A stretch of DNA of 64,000 nt from Virgibacillus aidingensis. Its GTDB lineage: Bacteria > Bacillota > Bacilli > Bacillales > Amphibacillaceae. Numbering within the stretch: the stretch's first letter is position 1; every line of letters begins with the position of its first letter. The notes under the pieces were generated by a model. The model was not told where the DNA came from. It ran no database searches and saw only the letters and a program-made list of their open reading frames with translations. The stretch lies in assembly GCF_010994035.1 (NCBI RefSeq), contig NZ_WIXN01000020.1, positions 18,025 through 82,024 on the forward strand. Reading direction: 5' to 3'. Positions 43,626 to 51,774 of the stretch are shown here, one piece after another. Position numbers and translations under genes: made by a program.

Positions 43626-43659
43626 AAAAGCTTGCAGCATTTTTTCTCTGCAAGCTTTC
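43626..43659 (-). terminator. Terminator of the small minus-strand membrane gene pair
   Basis: Stem AAGCTTGCAG / CTGCAAGCTT around an A/T-rich loop. On the minus strand it is followed by TTTTTATAT, 15-45 nt beyond the 43674 stop. Confidence 0.8.
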
Positions 43660-43673
43660 CTATAACTTCATTT

Positions 43674-44015
43674 TCAACTAAACGACTTCCGCACCCCAGT
43701 ATATCCGCCCTTCGTAATATCCCGCTTTCTCAAATGTGTTTTTTCCTCGATAACATGATAATTCCAGTCCACTGCAAGTTTGAGTTTATAAATTAAATAA
43801 ATAGTGAGTAACAGCTGAAGAATGGCAATGGCAATGAATAATGCCGGGATGCTTGAAGTGTTAAGTATGATGATTGCTGCGAGTAAAGCGAGAAATAATG
43901 TGGCAGATCTAAGTGTGACTGTAAAGATCAGGGATGCCATGGCGATGGCAAAGATATAGGCAAAATCAGATATGAAGCCAGTGCTGACGACTGTTAATAA
44001 AGGAAATATGCTCAA
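43674..44015 (-). CDS. Small integral membrane protein of unknown function
   Basis: 113 aa with three hydrophobic segments (FISDFAYIFAIAMASLIF, TLFLALLAAIIIL, ALFIAIAILQLLLTIYLIY) and a basic cytosolic tail ending HLRKRDITKGGYTGVRKSFS. The TTG start at 44013-44015 overlaps the stop of a 49-codon upstream gene (TTGA overlap), so the two are translationally coupled. I do not recognise the family. Confidence 0.65.
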   Translation of the reverse strand: MSIFPLLTVVSTGFISDFAYIFAIAMASLIFTVTLRSATLFLALLAAIIILNTSSIPALFIAIAILQLLLTIYLIYKLKLAVDWNYHVIEEKTHLRKRDITKGGYTGVRKSFS

Positions 44016-44161
44016 TGTGTCTCACTTCCTTCTTCTTCGTCCTGCTTCGGCCTGGTGAGGGGCTTATATTTTTCCAGGTCGTATTCATAGATAATGAAAC
44101 CTGCACCCAGTCCTTCGTTAATCATGCGGTCAACTTCCTGTACAGGCACTTTTTCCATCAT
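44012..44161 (-). CDS. 49-aa small protein coupled to the membrane gene
   Basis: Begins MMEKVPVQEVDRMINEGL, continues GAGFIIYEYDLEKYKPLT and ends in an acidic tail DEEEGSETH. AAGGTGG lies 5 nt upstream of the first ATG, and the stop codon overlaps the start of the next gene, so it is very likely translated. It reads as a compact alpha/beta peptide with no signal sequence or membrane helix. Function unknown; it may be a partner of the adjacent membrane protein. Confidence 0.7.
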   Translation of the reverse strand: MMEKVPVQEVDRMINEGLGAGFIIYEYDLEKYKPLTRPKQDEEEGSETH

Positions 44162-44410
44162 GATCACCACCTTCACTTCTATTATCTCATATAAAAGAGG
44201 GGAAAAAATTGATTTAGGTCAATTTTCGAAAAAAATTCACAAAGTGAAAAATATGTTGAATTATACTATAACAGGGTATAGGGTAATTGAAGGATCAGGG
44301 AAAAAGTAATGGAAATGTAAAATCCAATTCACCGTTTGTACTATACTTTTTTCTTATATGTGATAAAATAGGTTAGGATATTTACCATTCAAACAGAAGC
44401 AGGTGTGACC

Positions 44411-45496
44411 ATGTGGAATATAACAGAATTAGTCATTGCCTTTCTCATTTCTGCAACAACTGCATTATTGATAACACCATTGGTAAGCAAGCTGGCCGTA
44501 AAGGCTGGAGCAGTTGATAAACCTGATAATAAACGTAAAAATCACAAAGGGGTCAAACCAAGTATGGGTGGCCTGGCCATCTTCATCGGGGCAGCGGCAG
44601 GTTATATTTACTTGCAGCCGGCTTCACCGGAAATGAATGCCATCATTCTCGGCGCACTGATTATGCTCATTACGGGAGTGCTGGATGATATTTTTGAACT
44701 AAGAGCGCTGTACAAACTGATCGGACAAACAGCAGCTGCTGTAACAGTTGTGTCGTCCGGACTGATTATTGAAAAGCTGACCATTCCTTTTATGGGAACC
44801 GTTTTTTTAAATGATGTCGTTGGTATTGCATTAACGATTTTCTGGATACTGGCCGCCTCGAATGCGATTAATTTAATCGATGGATTGGACGGGCTTGCCG
44901 CGGGAGTATCCGCGATTGCCTTATCTAGCATTCTAGTAATGGCGGTGATTGATGCTCGTGTGTTGGTAGTATATTTAACTATCATCTTAGTAGGAAGTAT
45001 TCTTGGATTTCTGTTTCATAATTTTCACCCTGCAAAAATTTTTATGGGTGACACGGGGGCACTGTTCCTGGGGTATTCCATCTCCATTGTCGCGATGCTT
45101 GGATTGTTTAAAAATGTGGCCTTCTTCAGTTTTATCGTGCCGATTATCGTCATTGCCATTCCGGTTTTTGACACGATCCTTGCGATCATCCGCAGATCCA
45201 TGAATAACCAGGGTATTGCCACTGCGGATAAAAAGCATATCCACTATCGATTAATGGATATGGGCTACACACACAGACAGTCCGTATTAATCATTTACGG
45301 GTTCAGCATTTTCTTTGGTTTCATGGCAATCATCTTTAACAGTGCCACTTTACTATCCTCACTTGTGACACTGGGAATCATTATTCTTGGAATTCAGCTT
45401 ATCGCTGAATTGGCAGGCATCACCTTTTACAACCGCCAGCCGCTGCTCGACGCCTTTCGCAGAATGATAGGCATAAGCAAAATTGACCGAATGTGA
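44411..45496 (+). CDS. tagO: Undecaprenyl-phosphate N-acetylglucosaminyl-1-phosphate transferase (TagO/WecA type)
   Basis: 361 aa with about ten membrane segments. It transfers GlcNAc-1-phosphate from UDP-GlcNAc to undecaprenyl phosphate, the first step of wall teichoic acid and related polymers. MraY/WecA-family motifs: KAGAVDKPDNKRKNHKG, DDIFELRALYKL, SNAINLIDGLDGLAAG and FMGDTGALFLGY, with catalytic Asp residues in DD, NLIDGLDG and GDTG, and the HIHYRLMDMGYTHRQ loop. The ATG at 44411 follows AGCAGGTG; a GTG at 44405 overlaps that site. It probably serves both teichoic acid and the polymer locus upstream. Confidence 0.92.
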   Translation: MWNITELVIAFLISATTALLITPLVSKLAVKAGAVDKPDNKRKNHKGVKPSMGGLAIFIGAAAGYIYLQPASPEMNAIILGALIMLITGVLDDIFELRALYKLIGQTAAAVTVVSSGLIIEKLTIPFMGTVFLNDVVGIALTIFWILAASNAINLIDGLDGLAAGVSAIALSSILVMAVIDARVLVVYLTIILVGSILGFLFHNFHPAKIFMGDTGALFLGYSISIVAMLGLFKNVAFFSFIVPIIVIAIPVFDTILAIIRRSMNNQGIATADKKHIHYRLMDMGYTHRQSVLIIYGFSIFFGFMAIIFNSATLLSSLVTLGIIILGIQLIAELAGITFYNRQPLLDAFRRMIGISKIDRM

Positions 45497-45536
45497 AACA
45501 GCGGGACGATTCTCCTGTTGCAAAAGTAGTGAAGGA

Positions 45537-45573
45537 AGGCTGCGGAGTTACTATGACTCGGCAGCTTTTTTAT
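45537..45573 (+). terminator. Rho-independent terminator of tagO
   Basis: Stem GCTGCgGAGT (45539-45548) / ACTCgGCAGC (45556-45565) followed by TTTTTTAT. Confidence 0.85.
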
Positions 45574-45762
45574 ATGAATTATGGTGAGTTGGCGCAGGGA
45601 GAGTAGATGAAATTGGGACACTCAGGAATAATGCGTTGTTTGGATGAATTGTAACCATGCTGAACGGAGGCAAAAAAGTTAGAATAGAATATACATATTT
45701 TTATCAACACAAGTTAATCCATGTTTGTAATCTGGAAGTGTTCTATTTATCAGTGGCATGAT

Positions 45763-46126
45763 GGAGTCCATCGGCGTTATCGGGTACGTTATTATCGATT
45801 TTCATGGCAATGACGACCTTGAGCGGTGTCCTCGGGTATGTCATTGTTGGTTTTCACCGCAATGACGTCCTTGATCGGCGTCCTCAGGTACGTCATTCTT
45901 GGTTTTCTCTGCAATGACAACCTCGACCGGCCTCCTCGGGTATGTCATTCTTGATTTTCCTCGCAATGACGTCCTCGACCGGTGTCCTCGGGTATGTCAT
46001 TCTTGATTTTCCTCGCAATGACGTCCTTGATCGGCGTCCTCGGGTATGTCATTCTTGGTTTTCTCTGCAATGACAACCTCGACCGGCCTCCTCAGGTATG
46101 TCATTCTTGATTTACTCCGCAATAAC
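45763..46126. repeat. 52-nt tandem array C (exactly seven units)
   Basis: Seven consecutive units begin at 45763, 45815, 45867, 45919, 45971, 46023 and 46075, each exactly 52 nt, with a partial unit from 46127. Conserved parts are (G/A)(T/A)CCT(T/C)GA-CGG, CCTCGGGTATGTCATT and TTTT-CGCAATGAC; variation is substitution only. There are no spacers and no coding frame that stays open. It lies between the tagO terminator and the convergent LCP gene, and is unrelated in sequence to the 52-nt array at 55407. Confidence 0.95.
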
Positions 46127-46199
46127 GTCCTCGAGCGAGTAAAAAGCGCCATTCGAGTTGAAAATCCAACCCAAACAGCGCTCCCGCTCAATCTTTGAA

Positions 46200-47249
46200 T
46201 TAATATTGCCCGGATGCTTCACTCGTTTCTGAAGAACTCTCCGTTTCTGCATTTACCGTGTTGGTAATCTCCAAGTGATCTTGAAGCAGGGATTTCGTTT
46301 CATTCAATGCGACTTCATCCAGCTGCCAATAATACGTGTCTGCCGGCTGGTAATCATTGCCTTCCAGTGTCATCGTATCTATTTCTATGCTAGTTCCTTC
46401 TGTTCCGTATGCAATAAAGCTTCTCATTTCACCGAAAGTCATATTTGTTGACATGTTCGAACCAACGGCCTCAATCACTTCATCCAGTTTCATTACAGAG
46501 CTGACGGAAACGCCTTTATCAACGATGGCTTTAATTAAATCCTGCTGCCGTTTACCGCGTTCAATGTCATTATCGAGTTTTCTTGTTCGGGCGAGGGCCA
46601 ATGCCTCTTCTCCATTAAGCTCCTGCTCACCCGGAAGCAAATGAATCGCATCGCGCTGGTCCATGGAATTGGATTCGCGGAATTCATAAGGCACCTCTGC
46701 CGTGATGCCGCCAAGTGCATCTACAACGTCCACAAAGGCATGAAAGTTAACCCGCACATAGTAATCAATCGGAATATCAAGTAAATTTTCTACCGTTTCC
46801 CTTGTAGCACGCGGGCCGCCGTATGCGTGCGCGTGGTTTATTTTTGATTCATATCCCACTTCAGGAATATACACGTAGGAATCACGCGGAATACTTACGA
46901 GTTTTACACTTTTATCATCTTTATTCAAAGTGGCAAGCATCAGTGCGTCCGTCCTTGCCGCTTCAATATTATCTCTATGTTCATTTGCGTCTACACCCAT
47001 GATCAGTATAGAAACATTGTCAAATTTTGGATCGACTTTTTCTACTCTTAAATCGGATTTTTCTACTTCATCTTCTACATAAGCATCCGATAGTACAGCA
47101 TCCGCCTTCATGTACAAATAGGAACCATAGCCTATAATGCCAAGGAAAACGGCAAGCAATGGGATCAGTATAAAAAAAGCTCTTTTACGAAGTCTGCGCT
47201 TTTTTTTCCGCTTCACCATCCGTGTTCTCGTCATATTGTTTCTATCCAT
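46200..47249 (-). CDS. LytR-CpsA-Psr (LCP) family wall-polymer ligase
   Basis: 349 aa. A basic cytosolic start (KRKKKRRLRKRAFF) and one transmembrane helix (about 22-42) are followed by the extracellular LCP domain (about 80-250): SILIMGVDANE, RTDALMLATLNKDD, SIPRDSYVYIPEVG, KINHAHAYGGP, YYVRVNFHAFVDVVDALGGI, and ALARTRKLDNDIERGKRQQ, with the pyrophosphate-binding Arg and Asp residues. LCP enzymes transfer teichoic acids or other lipid-linked polymers to peptidoglycan MurNAc. A Ser/Glu-rich tail ends the protein. Closely related to the LCP gene at 47963, with tagD between. Confidence 0.9.
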   Translation of the reverse strand: MDRNNMTRTRMVKRKKKRRLRKRAFFILIPLLAVFLGIIGYGSYLYMKADAVLSDAYVEDEVEKSDLRVEKVDPKFDNVSILIMGVDANEHRDNIEAARTDALMLATLNKDDKSVKLVSIPRDSYVYIPEVGYESKINHAHAYGGPRATRETVENLLDIPIDYYVRVNFHAFVDVVDALGGITAEVPYEFRESNSMDQRDAIHLLPGEQELNGEEALALARTRKLDNDIERGKRQQDLIKAIVDKGVSVSSVMKLDEVIEAVGSNMSTNMTFGEMRSFIAYGTEGTSIEIDTMTLEGNDYQPADTYYWQLDEVALNETKSLLQDHLEITNTVNAETESSSETSEASGQY

Positions 47250-47471
47250 TTCGGTTTCTCCTTTAACTTGTTTCCGTTATTCAATAAACCAACTTATATT
47301 GTACTATGAATCTCCTAAAACGTAAATGCATTTTTTAATACAATATAGAGACAGTTTGTAAAAATTGAAAAGAATTTGATACAAAAAAACCGCCTATATA
47401 TTATTAGACGTATGTAAAGAAAAAAAGATTCAAAGATACAGGAATATTGTCGATTTCCTTGCTGCCAATAT

Positions 47472-47867
47472 CTACCTGTCGTGTCGAAATAAATCCTCTT
47501 TTATTTTTGTTGTGGATATTCCCCTTGTTCTGGGAAGATAAATGACCTTGCAATATTTTTTCAGATAATCAAATTTCCCTTCCCAGTCATCGCCCATAAC
47601 AAAAATATCAGCATCATGCCGCCGGATATCGTCAACTTTTTGCTCCCACGTATTTTCGGGAATAATTTCATCAACATAGCGGATCGCCTGCAATACAATT
47701 TTACGCTGATCATAAGTATGGTATGCTTTTTTATTTTTCACCGTGTTAAAATGCTCGGTGGAGAGTCCGACAATGAGGTGATCTCCCAAATCTTTTGCCC
47801 TGCGCAATATATTTATATGGCCTTCATGAATTAAATCAAAGGTTCCATAGGTAATGACCGTTGTCAC
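47472..47867 (-). CDS. tagD: Glycerol-3-phosphate cytidylyltransferase
   Basis: 131 aa, the length expected of TagD. It makes CDP-glycerol from CTP and glycerol-3-phosphate for glycerol-type teichoic acid. The cytidylyltransferase motifs YGTFDLIHEGHINILRRAK (HxGH) at the N-terminus and the C-terminal RTRGISTTKIKEDL are both present, as is FVMGDDWEGKFDYLK. The GTG at 47865-47867 is preferred because GAGGTGA lies 7 nt upstream; the longer frame adds 32 unrelated residues. It implies that poly(glycerol phosphate) teichoic acid is made in addition to the polymer of the main locus. Confidence 0.93.
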   Translation of the reverse strand: MTTVITYGTFDLIHEGHINILRRAKDLGDHLIVGLSTEHFNTVKNKKAYHTYDQRKIVLQAIRYVDEIIPENTWEQKVDDIRRHDADIFVMGDDWEGKFDYLKKYCKVIYLPRTRGISTTKIKEDLFRHDR

Positions 47868-47962
47868 CTGAGTCACCTCACATTTCGCGTTACAGCGTTT
47901 TATTTGGAGGAAGAGCGCAAACAGGAGAAAGCAGTGTTTCTCCTCGAAAAATACTTGAGACA

Positions 47963-48970
47963 TTAATAAACCGTTTCTCCATCATCCTCAACATAATCAC
48001 TGATGTCCTGGTGAGACTGCAGATCCAGGTGTCTGCGCAATTCACTGCCAACCAAACTGAGGTTATCCTCTTCCACAATATAATACCAGCCGCCATCATC
48101 CAGATAGGTGCCCTCACCGTCAAAATTGATCATCTCAATGGATAAATCTTCAGCCAAGCCATAGCTGACGAAGCTTTGTAAATCTTTAAAGGAAAAATTG
48201 GTTTGCATATTGCTGCCGATCGCAGTAATGACTTCTTCCAATTTTAAAATGGAAGAAGCGGAAGTTGCTTTATCGGCAATAGCTTCCAAGATTTCCTGCT
48301 GGCGTTTCCCGCGCTCCACATCATTGTCATGGTCCCTCGTTCGTGCCAGCGCCAAGGCTTCCTCGCCATTTACTTCCTGGTAACCCGGAAACAAATGAAT
48401 GGAATCCCGCTTATCCCGGGAATCGGATTCCTGAAACTCGTATGGAACATCAACCATAATGCCATCAAGGGCATCCACGACTTCAACAAACCCATCAAAA
48501 TTCATTCTTACAAAATAATCGACAGGAATCTCGAGAAAGTGCTCCACTGTCTCCATGGATGCACGGGGTCCCCCATAAGCATGAGCATGGTTGATTTTTG
48601 AATGATAGCCCACTTCCGGAATATATACATAGGTATCACGGGGAATGCTTAATAATTTAATGGATTGATTGTCCCGATTAAATGTAGCAAGCACCATGGC
48701 ATCTGTCCGGCTCACTTCTTCATCCCGATGGGCACTGTTGTCCACACCTAAAAGCAGCACCGATACATGATCTTCCACCGGGTCCACTTTCTCCTCCCGC
48801 ATGTCTGAGGTCTCATTTTCCCGGCCGGTATCATCGTAAGACTCGGTAACCAGGTCCTCGGTTTTATTATACAGATAGGCAGCATAGCCGGCAGCTATAC
48901 TCAGCAAAAAAATGAGAGGAATCCCAATAATCAGTATCCACTTTTTCAGCCTGCCCTTTTGTTTAGCCAT
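47963..48970 (-). CDS. LytR-CpsA-Psr (LCP) family wall-polymer ligase, paralog
   Basis: 335 aa with the same plan as the LCP protein at 46200: a basic N-terminus, one membrane helix (WILIIGIPLIFLLSIAAGYA) and an LCP domain with VLLLGVDNSAH, RTDAMVLATFNRDN, SIPRDTYVYIPEVGYHSKI, NHAHAYGGPRASMETV, and ALARTRDHDNDVERGKRQQ. Most differences from its paralog lie in the linker and C-terminus. Two LCP genes fit an organism that attaches more than one polymer to its wall. tagD starts 95 nt downstream. Confidence 0.9.
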   Translation of the reverse strand: MAKQKGRLKKWILIIGIPLIFLLSIAAGYAAYLYNKTEDLVTESYDDTGRENETSDMREEKVDPVEDHVSVLLLGVDNSAHRDEEVSRTDAMVLATFNRDNQSIKLLSIPRDTYVYIPEVGYHSKINHAHAYGGPRASMETVEHFLEIPVDYFVRMNFDGFVEVVDALDGIMVDVPYEFQESDSRDKRDSIHLFPGYQEVNGEEALALARTRDHDNDVERGKRQQEILEAIADKATSASSILKLEEVITAIGSNMQTNFSFKDLQSFVSYGLAEDLSIEMINFDGEGTYLDDGGWYYIVEEDNLSLVGSELRRHLDLQSHQDISDYVEDDGETVY

Positions 48971-49271
48971 AGTACGAACACCTCAGTTAATCTTATGCCT
49001 ATTTTACAGATAATTATGTAAAAAGTATAGGGAATTGTCGTTTTTCATGGAGAGTGGAAATATAGGAAGAAATAATTGGCTCATTTACTACTATACCCAA
49101 AAAAGGGAAGGCGTAAAAAGTGGAAAGGGGAGTTAGGATAAAGCTTGCTTTGTTTCCTGGTAAGGTACTGCTGTGGAAATTTATAATCACAGGGCGCGCG
49201 CAATTTGTCGACTCGTGGGAACCGCAGCTAATGGCGATCGGAAACGGATTAAGAACGATAGAGACCACATC

Positions 49272-49850
49272 AAAATCGATCGAAGTATGGGTGGAATCGA
49301 TCGAGAGCACCAGGAAATCGATCGGGGTGGCACCAAAATCGATCGAGAGCAGCAGAAAATCGATCGAGCCCGCCCAAAACCGATCGAGAGCACCAGGAAA
49401 TCGATCGAGCCCGCCCCAAAATCGATCGAGAGCAGCAGAAAATCGATCGAGCCCTCCCAAAACCGATCGAGAGCACGAGGAAATCGATCGAGGTCGCACC
49501 AAAATTGATCGAGAGCACCAGGAAATCAATCGAGTCCGCACCAAAATCGATCGAGGTCGCATCACAATCGATCGAGAGCACCGGGAAATCGATCGGGGTC
49601 GCATCAAAATCGTTCGAGAGCACGAGGAAATCGATCGGGGTCGCATCGAAATCGATCGAGCCCACCCCAAATCGATCGAGAGCACCAGGAAATCAATCGA
49701 GCCTGCACCAAAATCGATCGAGGTCGCACTAAATCGATCGAGGCAGCCGCCAAATCGATCGAGCCCCCACCAAAACTGATCGAGACCATTCCCAAATTAA
49801 TTAAAACTTTCACCAGATCAATTAAGTCAGCCTTCCCAAATCAATAGAGA
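49272..49850. repeat. 21-nt tandem array B (about 27 units, core AATCGATCGAG)
   Basis: Contiguous units of 20-22 nt, mostly 21, each AATCGATCG(A/G)(G) followed by a variable half such as AGCACCAGGA, CCCGCCCCAA, GTCGCACCAA or AGCAGCAGAA. The last three units decay to AATTAATTAAA and ATCAATTAAG. Same core and period as the array at 8711-9080, though the variable halves differ. All frames stay partly open because the core lacks stop codons. It fills most of the interval between the LCP gene and the DUF1659 gene. Confidence 0.93.
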
Positions 49851-49945
49851 CAGACCGAACTAAGACATTTTACTCAAAAAAATTATCTATATGCTACCTT
49901 TTGCCCAAATCACACGATTGTATGGGTGAAAGGGAGGTGAGATAT

Positions 49946-50170
49946 ATGGCAATTCAGGAATTAATGTCATCTTCATTGCAGCTGGTTTTCAGTGAGGGTA
50001 TTGATGAAAGCTCGGGTGAGCCGATTTACAAAACAAAAACCTTCAACAATGTGAAAACTACAGCGGATGCAGATCAATTGTATGCGGTGGCCACGTCTTT
50101 GGCTGCATTGCAGGAGTTTCCACTCTACAATGTTCACCGCAGGGACAGCTCTGACATTTATGCAGAGTAA
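49946..50170 (+). CDS. DUF1659 family small protein
   Basis: 74 aa (MAIQELMSSSLQLVFSEG...). Matches the small DUF1659 family, found in Bacillaceae next to DUF2922 and YvrJ genes. AGGGAGGTGA 6 nt upstream makes ATG 49946 the clear start. Function unknown. It forms an operon with the next two small genes. Confidence 0.8.
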   Translation: MAIQELMSSSLQLVFSEGIDESSGEPIYKTKTFNNVKTTADADQLYAVATSLAALQEFPLYNVHRRDSSDIYAE

Positions 50171-50201
50171 ATTTTGCTGAATCTAAAAGAAAGGAGGTAG
50201 G

Positions 50202-50423
50202 ATGATGGCTAAAAAGCTGGAACTTCGCTTCGAAAATTACGACGGAAAAACAGTGACTTATTCTCTGGATAATCCTGTTGAACCAGTAGACACAGGTGAC
50301 GTGAATGCAGCAATGGATGAAATCCTTGCTCAGGATGCGTTTACTTCAAGCGGCGGTGATCTTGTTGCCAAGAAAAGCGCCCGTCTGGTTGAACGGACTG
50401 TAGAAGAAATTGAGATTGATTAA
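50202..50423 (+). CDS. DUF2922 family small protein
   Basis: 73 aa or 72 aa (two adjacent ATGs) with AAAGGAGGT upstream. KKLELRFENYDGKTVTYSLDNP and the mid-protein GDVNAAMDEIL match the DUF2922 family. Function unknown. Followed by a terminator, then the YvrJ-like gene. Confidence 0.8.
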   Translation: MMAKKLELRFENYDGKTVTYSLDNPVEPVDTGDVNAAMDEILAQDAFTSSGGDLVAKKSARLVERTVEEIEID

Positions 50424-50427
50424 TCAT

Positions 50428-50458
50428 AAAGACCAGTGGCCCGGCTGCTGGTCTTTTT
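50428..50458 (+). terminator. Rho-independent terminator
   Basis: Stem AAAGACCAG (50428-50436) / CTGGTCTTT (50448-50456) followed by further T residues, just after the DUF2922 gene. Confidence 0.85.
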
Positions 50459-50546
50459 TCACACTTTGCTGCAGGAACGATATTTTCCATTCTATATTGG
50501 CAGAGGCAAAAAATACAATTCCCATTTAAAAAGGATGTGAAAAACC

Positions 50547-50684
50547 ATGGAAACCTGGATATCTTTTTTGACAGAGGTTGGCTTTCCGATTGCGGTCACC
50601 TTTTATTTATTGCATCGTATTGAGGGAAAGCTGAATTTGTTAATTGAATCCATTCATGCATTGCCTGATAAAATGAGAGATTAG
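50547..50684 (+). CDS. YvrJ-family small membrane peptide
   Basis: 45 aa: METWISFLTEVGFPIAVT followed by FYLLHRIEGKLNLL and ending DKMRD. One short hydrophobic segment with the VGFPIAVTFYLLHR signature of YvrJ peptides. AAAGGATGTG precedes the ATG. Small peptides of this family commonly accompany DUF1659 and DUF2922 genes. Function not established. Confidence 0.82.
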   Translation: METWISFLTEVGFPIAVTFYLLHRIEGKLNLLIESIHALPDKMRD

Positions 50685-50685
50685 A

Positions 50686-50712
50686 AAACTTCGGCACTGC
50701 CGGAGTTTTTTA
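50686..50712 (+). terminator. Rho-independent terminator
   Basis: Stem AACTTCGGC / GCCGGAGTT around a 3-nt loop, followed by TTTTTTAC. Confidence 0.75.
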
Positions 50713-50808
50713 CATACCAATATTTTCAGGCTGGAAATAGGAAAGAATGTTTTTCACTATGGCCGGCTTGTAAACGTTCATTAAATCTTCATACCTTTCA
50801 TTAAAAAG

Positions 50809-50824
50809 TTTGACGTACGTCAAA
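50809..50824. promoter_or_regulatory. Perfect 16-nt palindrome upstream of the DoxX promoter
   Basis: TTTGACGTACGTCAAA is self-complementary over all 16 bases. It lies about 22 nt upstream of the -10 element for the doxX-like gene, where a dimeric regulator could act. Confidence 0.6.
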
Positions 50825-50842
50825 TTTTGAACAGAAAGACCG

Positions 50843-50851
50843 TGCTACACT
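50843..50851 (+). promoter_or_regulatory. Extended -10 promoter of the doxX-like gene
   Basis: TG-C-TACACT with TACACT at 50846-50851. TTTTGA 15 nt upstream is a weak -35. It lies between two palindromic operator-like sites. Confidence 0.45.
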
Positions 50852-50879
50852 TTATTTAAGGAAATATTCCAATCCATAA

Positions 50880-50895
50880 TGTGAATTTGTTCACA
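50880..50895. promoter_or_regulatory. CRP/FNR- or Rex-type operator before the doxX-like gene
   Basis: TGTGA-ATTTGT-TCACA, a perfect match to the CRP/FNR-family half-site arrangement (TGTGA-N6-TCACA). It is also close to the Rex operator TTGTGAA-N4-TTCACAA (left arm ATGTGAA, right arm TTCACAA). It lies downstream of the promoter and 25 nt before the start codon, a position suited to repression. Confidence 0.65.
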
Positions 50896-50919
50896 ATAAA
50901 TTATAAAGGAGCTGGTCTT

Positions 50920-51405
50920 ATGTTCATCGATTTACTTAGAAAAAACAGAATCATTGCGGTTCTGCTTGCCATATTGCGGATCTTTATTGGGTATCGCTGG
51001 TTGGCAGCGGGTTTATCCAAAATTCAAGGTGGCTCGTTTGAAGCAGGTGGCTTTATCCGGGCAGCATCGGAAAATGCGGCTGTGCCGGAATGGTGGGCAG
51101 GATTTTTACAGGCGGTTGCTTTGCCGAATGAGGAAATCTTTTCATTCCTTGTCATGTGGGGAGAGCTTTTAGTAGGAATCGCGCTTATTGCAGGGATTTT
51201 CACCAATTTTGCTGCGCTGATGGGAATTACGATGAATTTATCTTTTCTGTTCAGCGGGGCCGGTATGATGGATGCACAGATGGCCATTCTGACAATATTT
51301 ATTGCGATAGCGGGAAGCAATGCCGGCAGATACGGGCTCGATCGATGGCTGATTCCGTTTCTTAAATCAAAAACATTTAATAGAAAACTTTCTCCGCAGC
51401 TTTAA
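50920..51405 (+). CDS. DoxX-family membrane protein
   Basis: 161 aa with four hydrophobic segments. AILRIFIGYRWLAAGLSKIQGG and the later LVMWGELLVGIALIAGIFTN are the DoxX pattern. DoxX proteins are small quinone- or thiol-linked membrane proteins tied to respiration and redox balance; exact activity varies. ATG 50920 has AAAGGAG upstream; a GTG at 50881 lies within the palindromic operator and is not the start. The flanking palindromes suggest redox-dependent control. Confidence 0.82.
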   Translation: MFIDLLRKNRIIAVLLAILRIFIGYRWLAAGLSKIQGGSFEAGGFIRAASENAAVPEWWAGFLQAVALPNEEIFSFLVMWGELLVGIALIAGIFTNFAALMGITMNLSFLFSGAGMMDAQMAILTIFIAIAGSNAGRYGLDRWLIPFLKSKTFNRKLSPQL

Positions 51406-51774
51406 TTCATGAGGCTGATGCCAGACAGACCGGGAAGGGGTTTTAGAGAAGGCATCCTGATAATGGGTGTCTTTTTTTTGTTACATAGCTGATAAAGGCA
51501 GGAGAATTTTTCATCAGCTGTGAAAAAAACCTTATTCCATAGTTATCTGTTTTTACATAGCCCCCCTAAAAGTAATGCTTCACTTATAGGCCATTGGCAT
51601 TTGGCGGATAGGAAAAAAGATACTTATTGGCATCAAAATTTATTTTCTTAATTAGGTCTCATTAACGAATTTTGTAGTCCAATTAGTTCAATTTCATATT
51701 TTCAAAAGGGAATTATTCCAGCGGGGTCGAATGGGTTTATTGAAAGAAAATAATTAAATGGAGGGTATATCATC
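51406..51774. other. Intergenic interval with a terminator and no gene
   Basis: A stem AAGGCATCC (51449-51457) / GGGTGTCTT (51465-51473) followed by TTTTTTT ends the doxX unit. The remaining ~290 nt before the carboxypeptidase gene is AT-rich with no supported gene and no clear promoter. Confidence 0.6.

Noticed and set aside
49014..49813. Multiple overlapping frames on both strands across the second 21-nt array
   Set aside because: Same reason: the repeat core is stop-free in all frames. The peptides are simple IDRE/SIE-type repeats without independent support.
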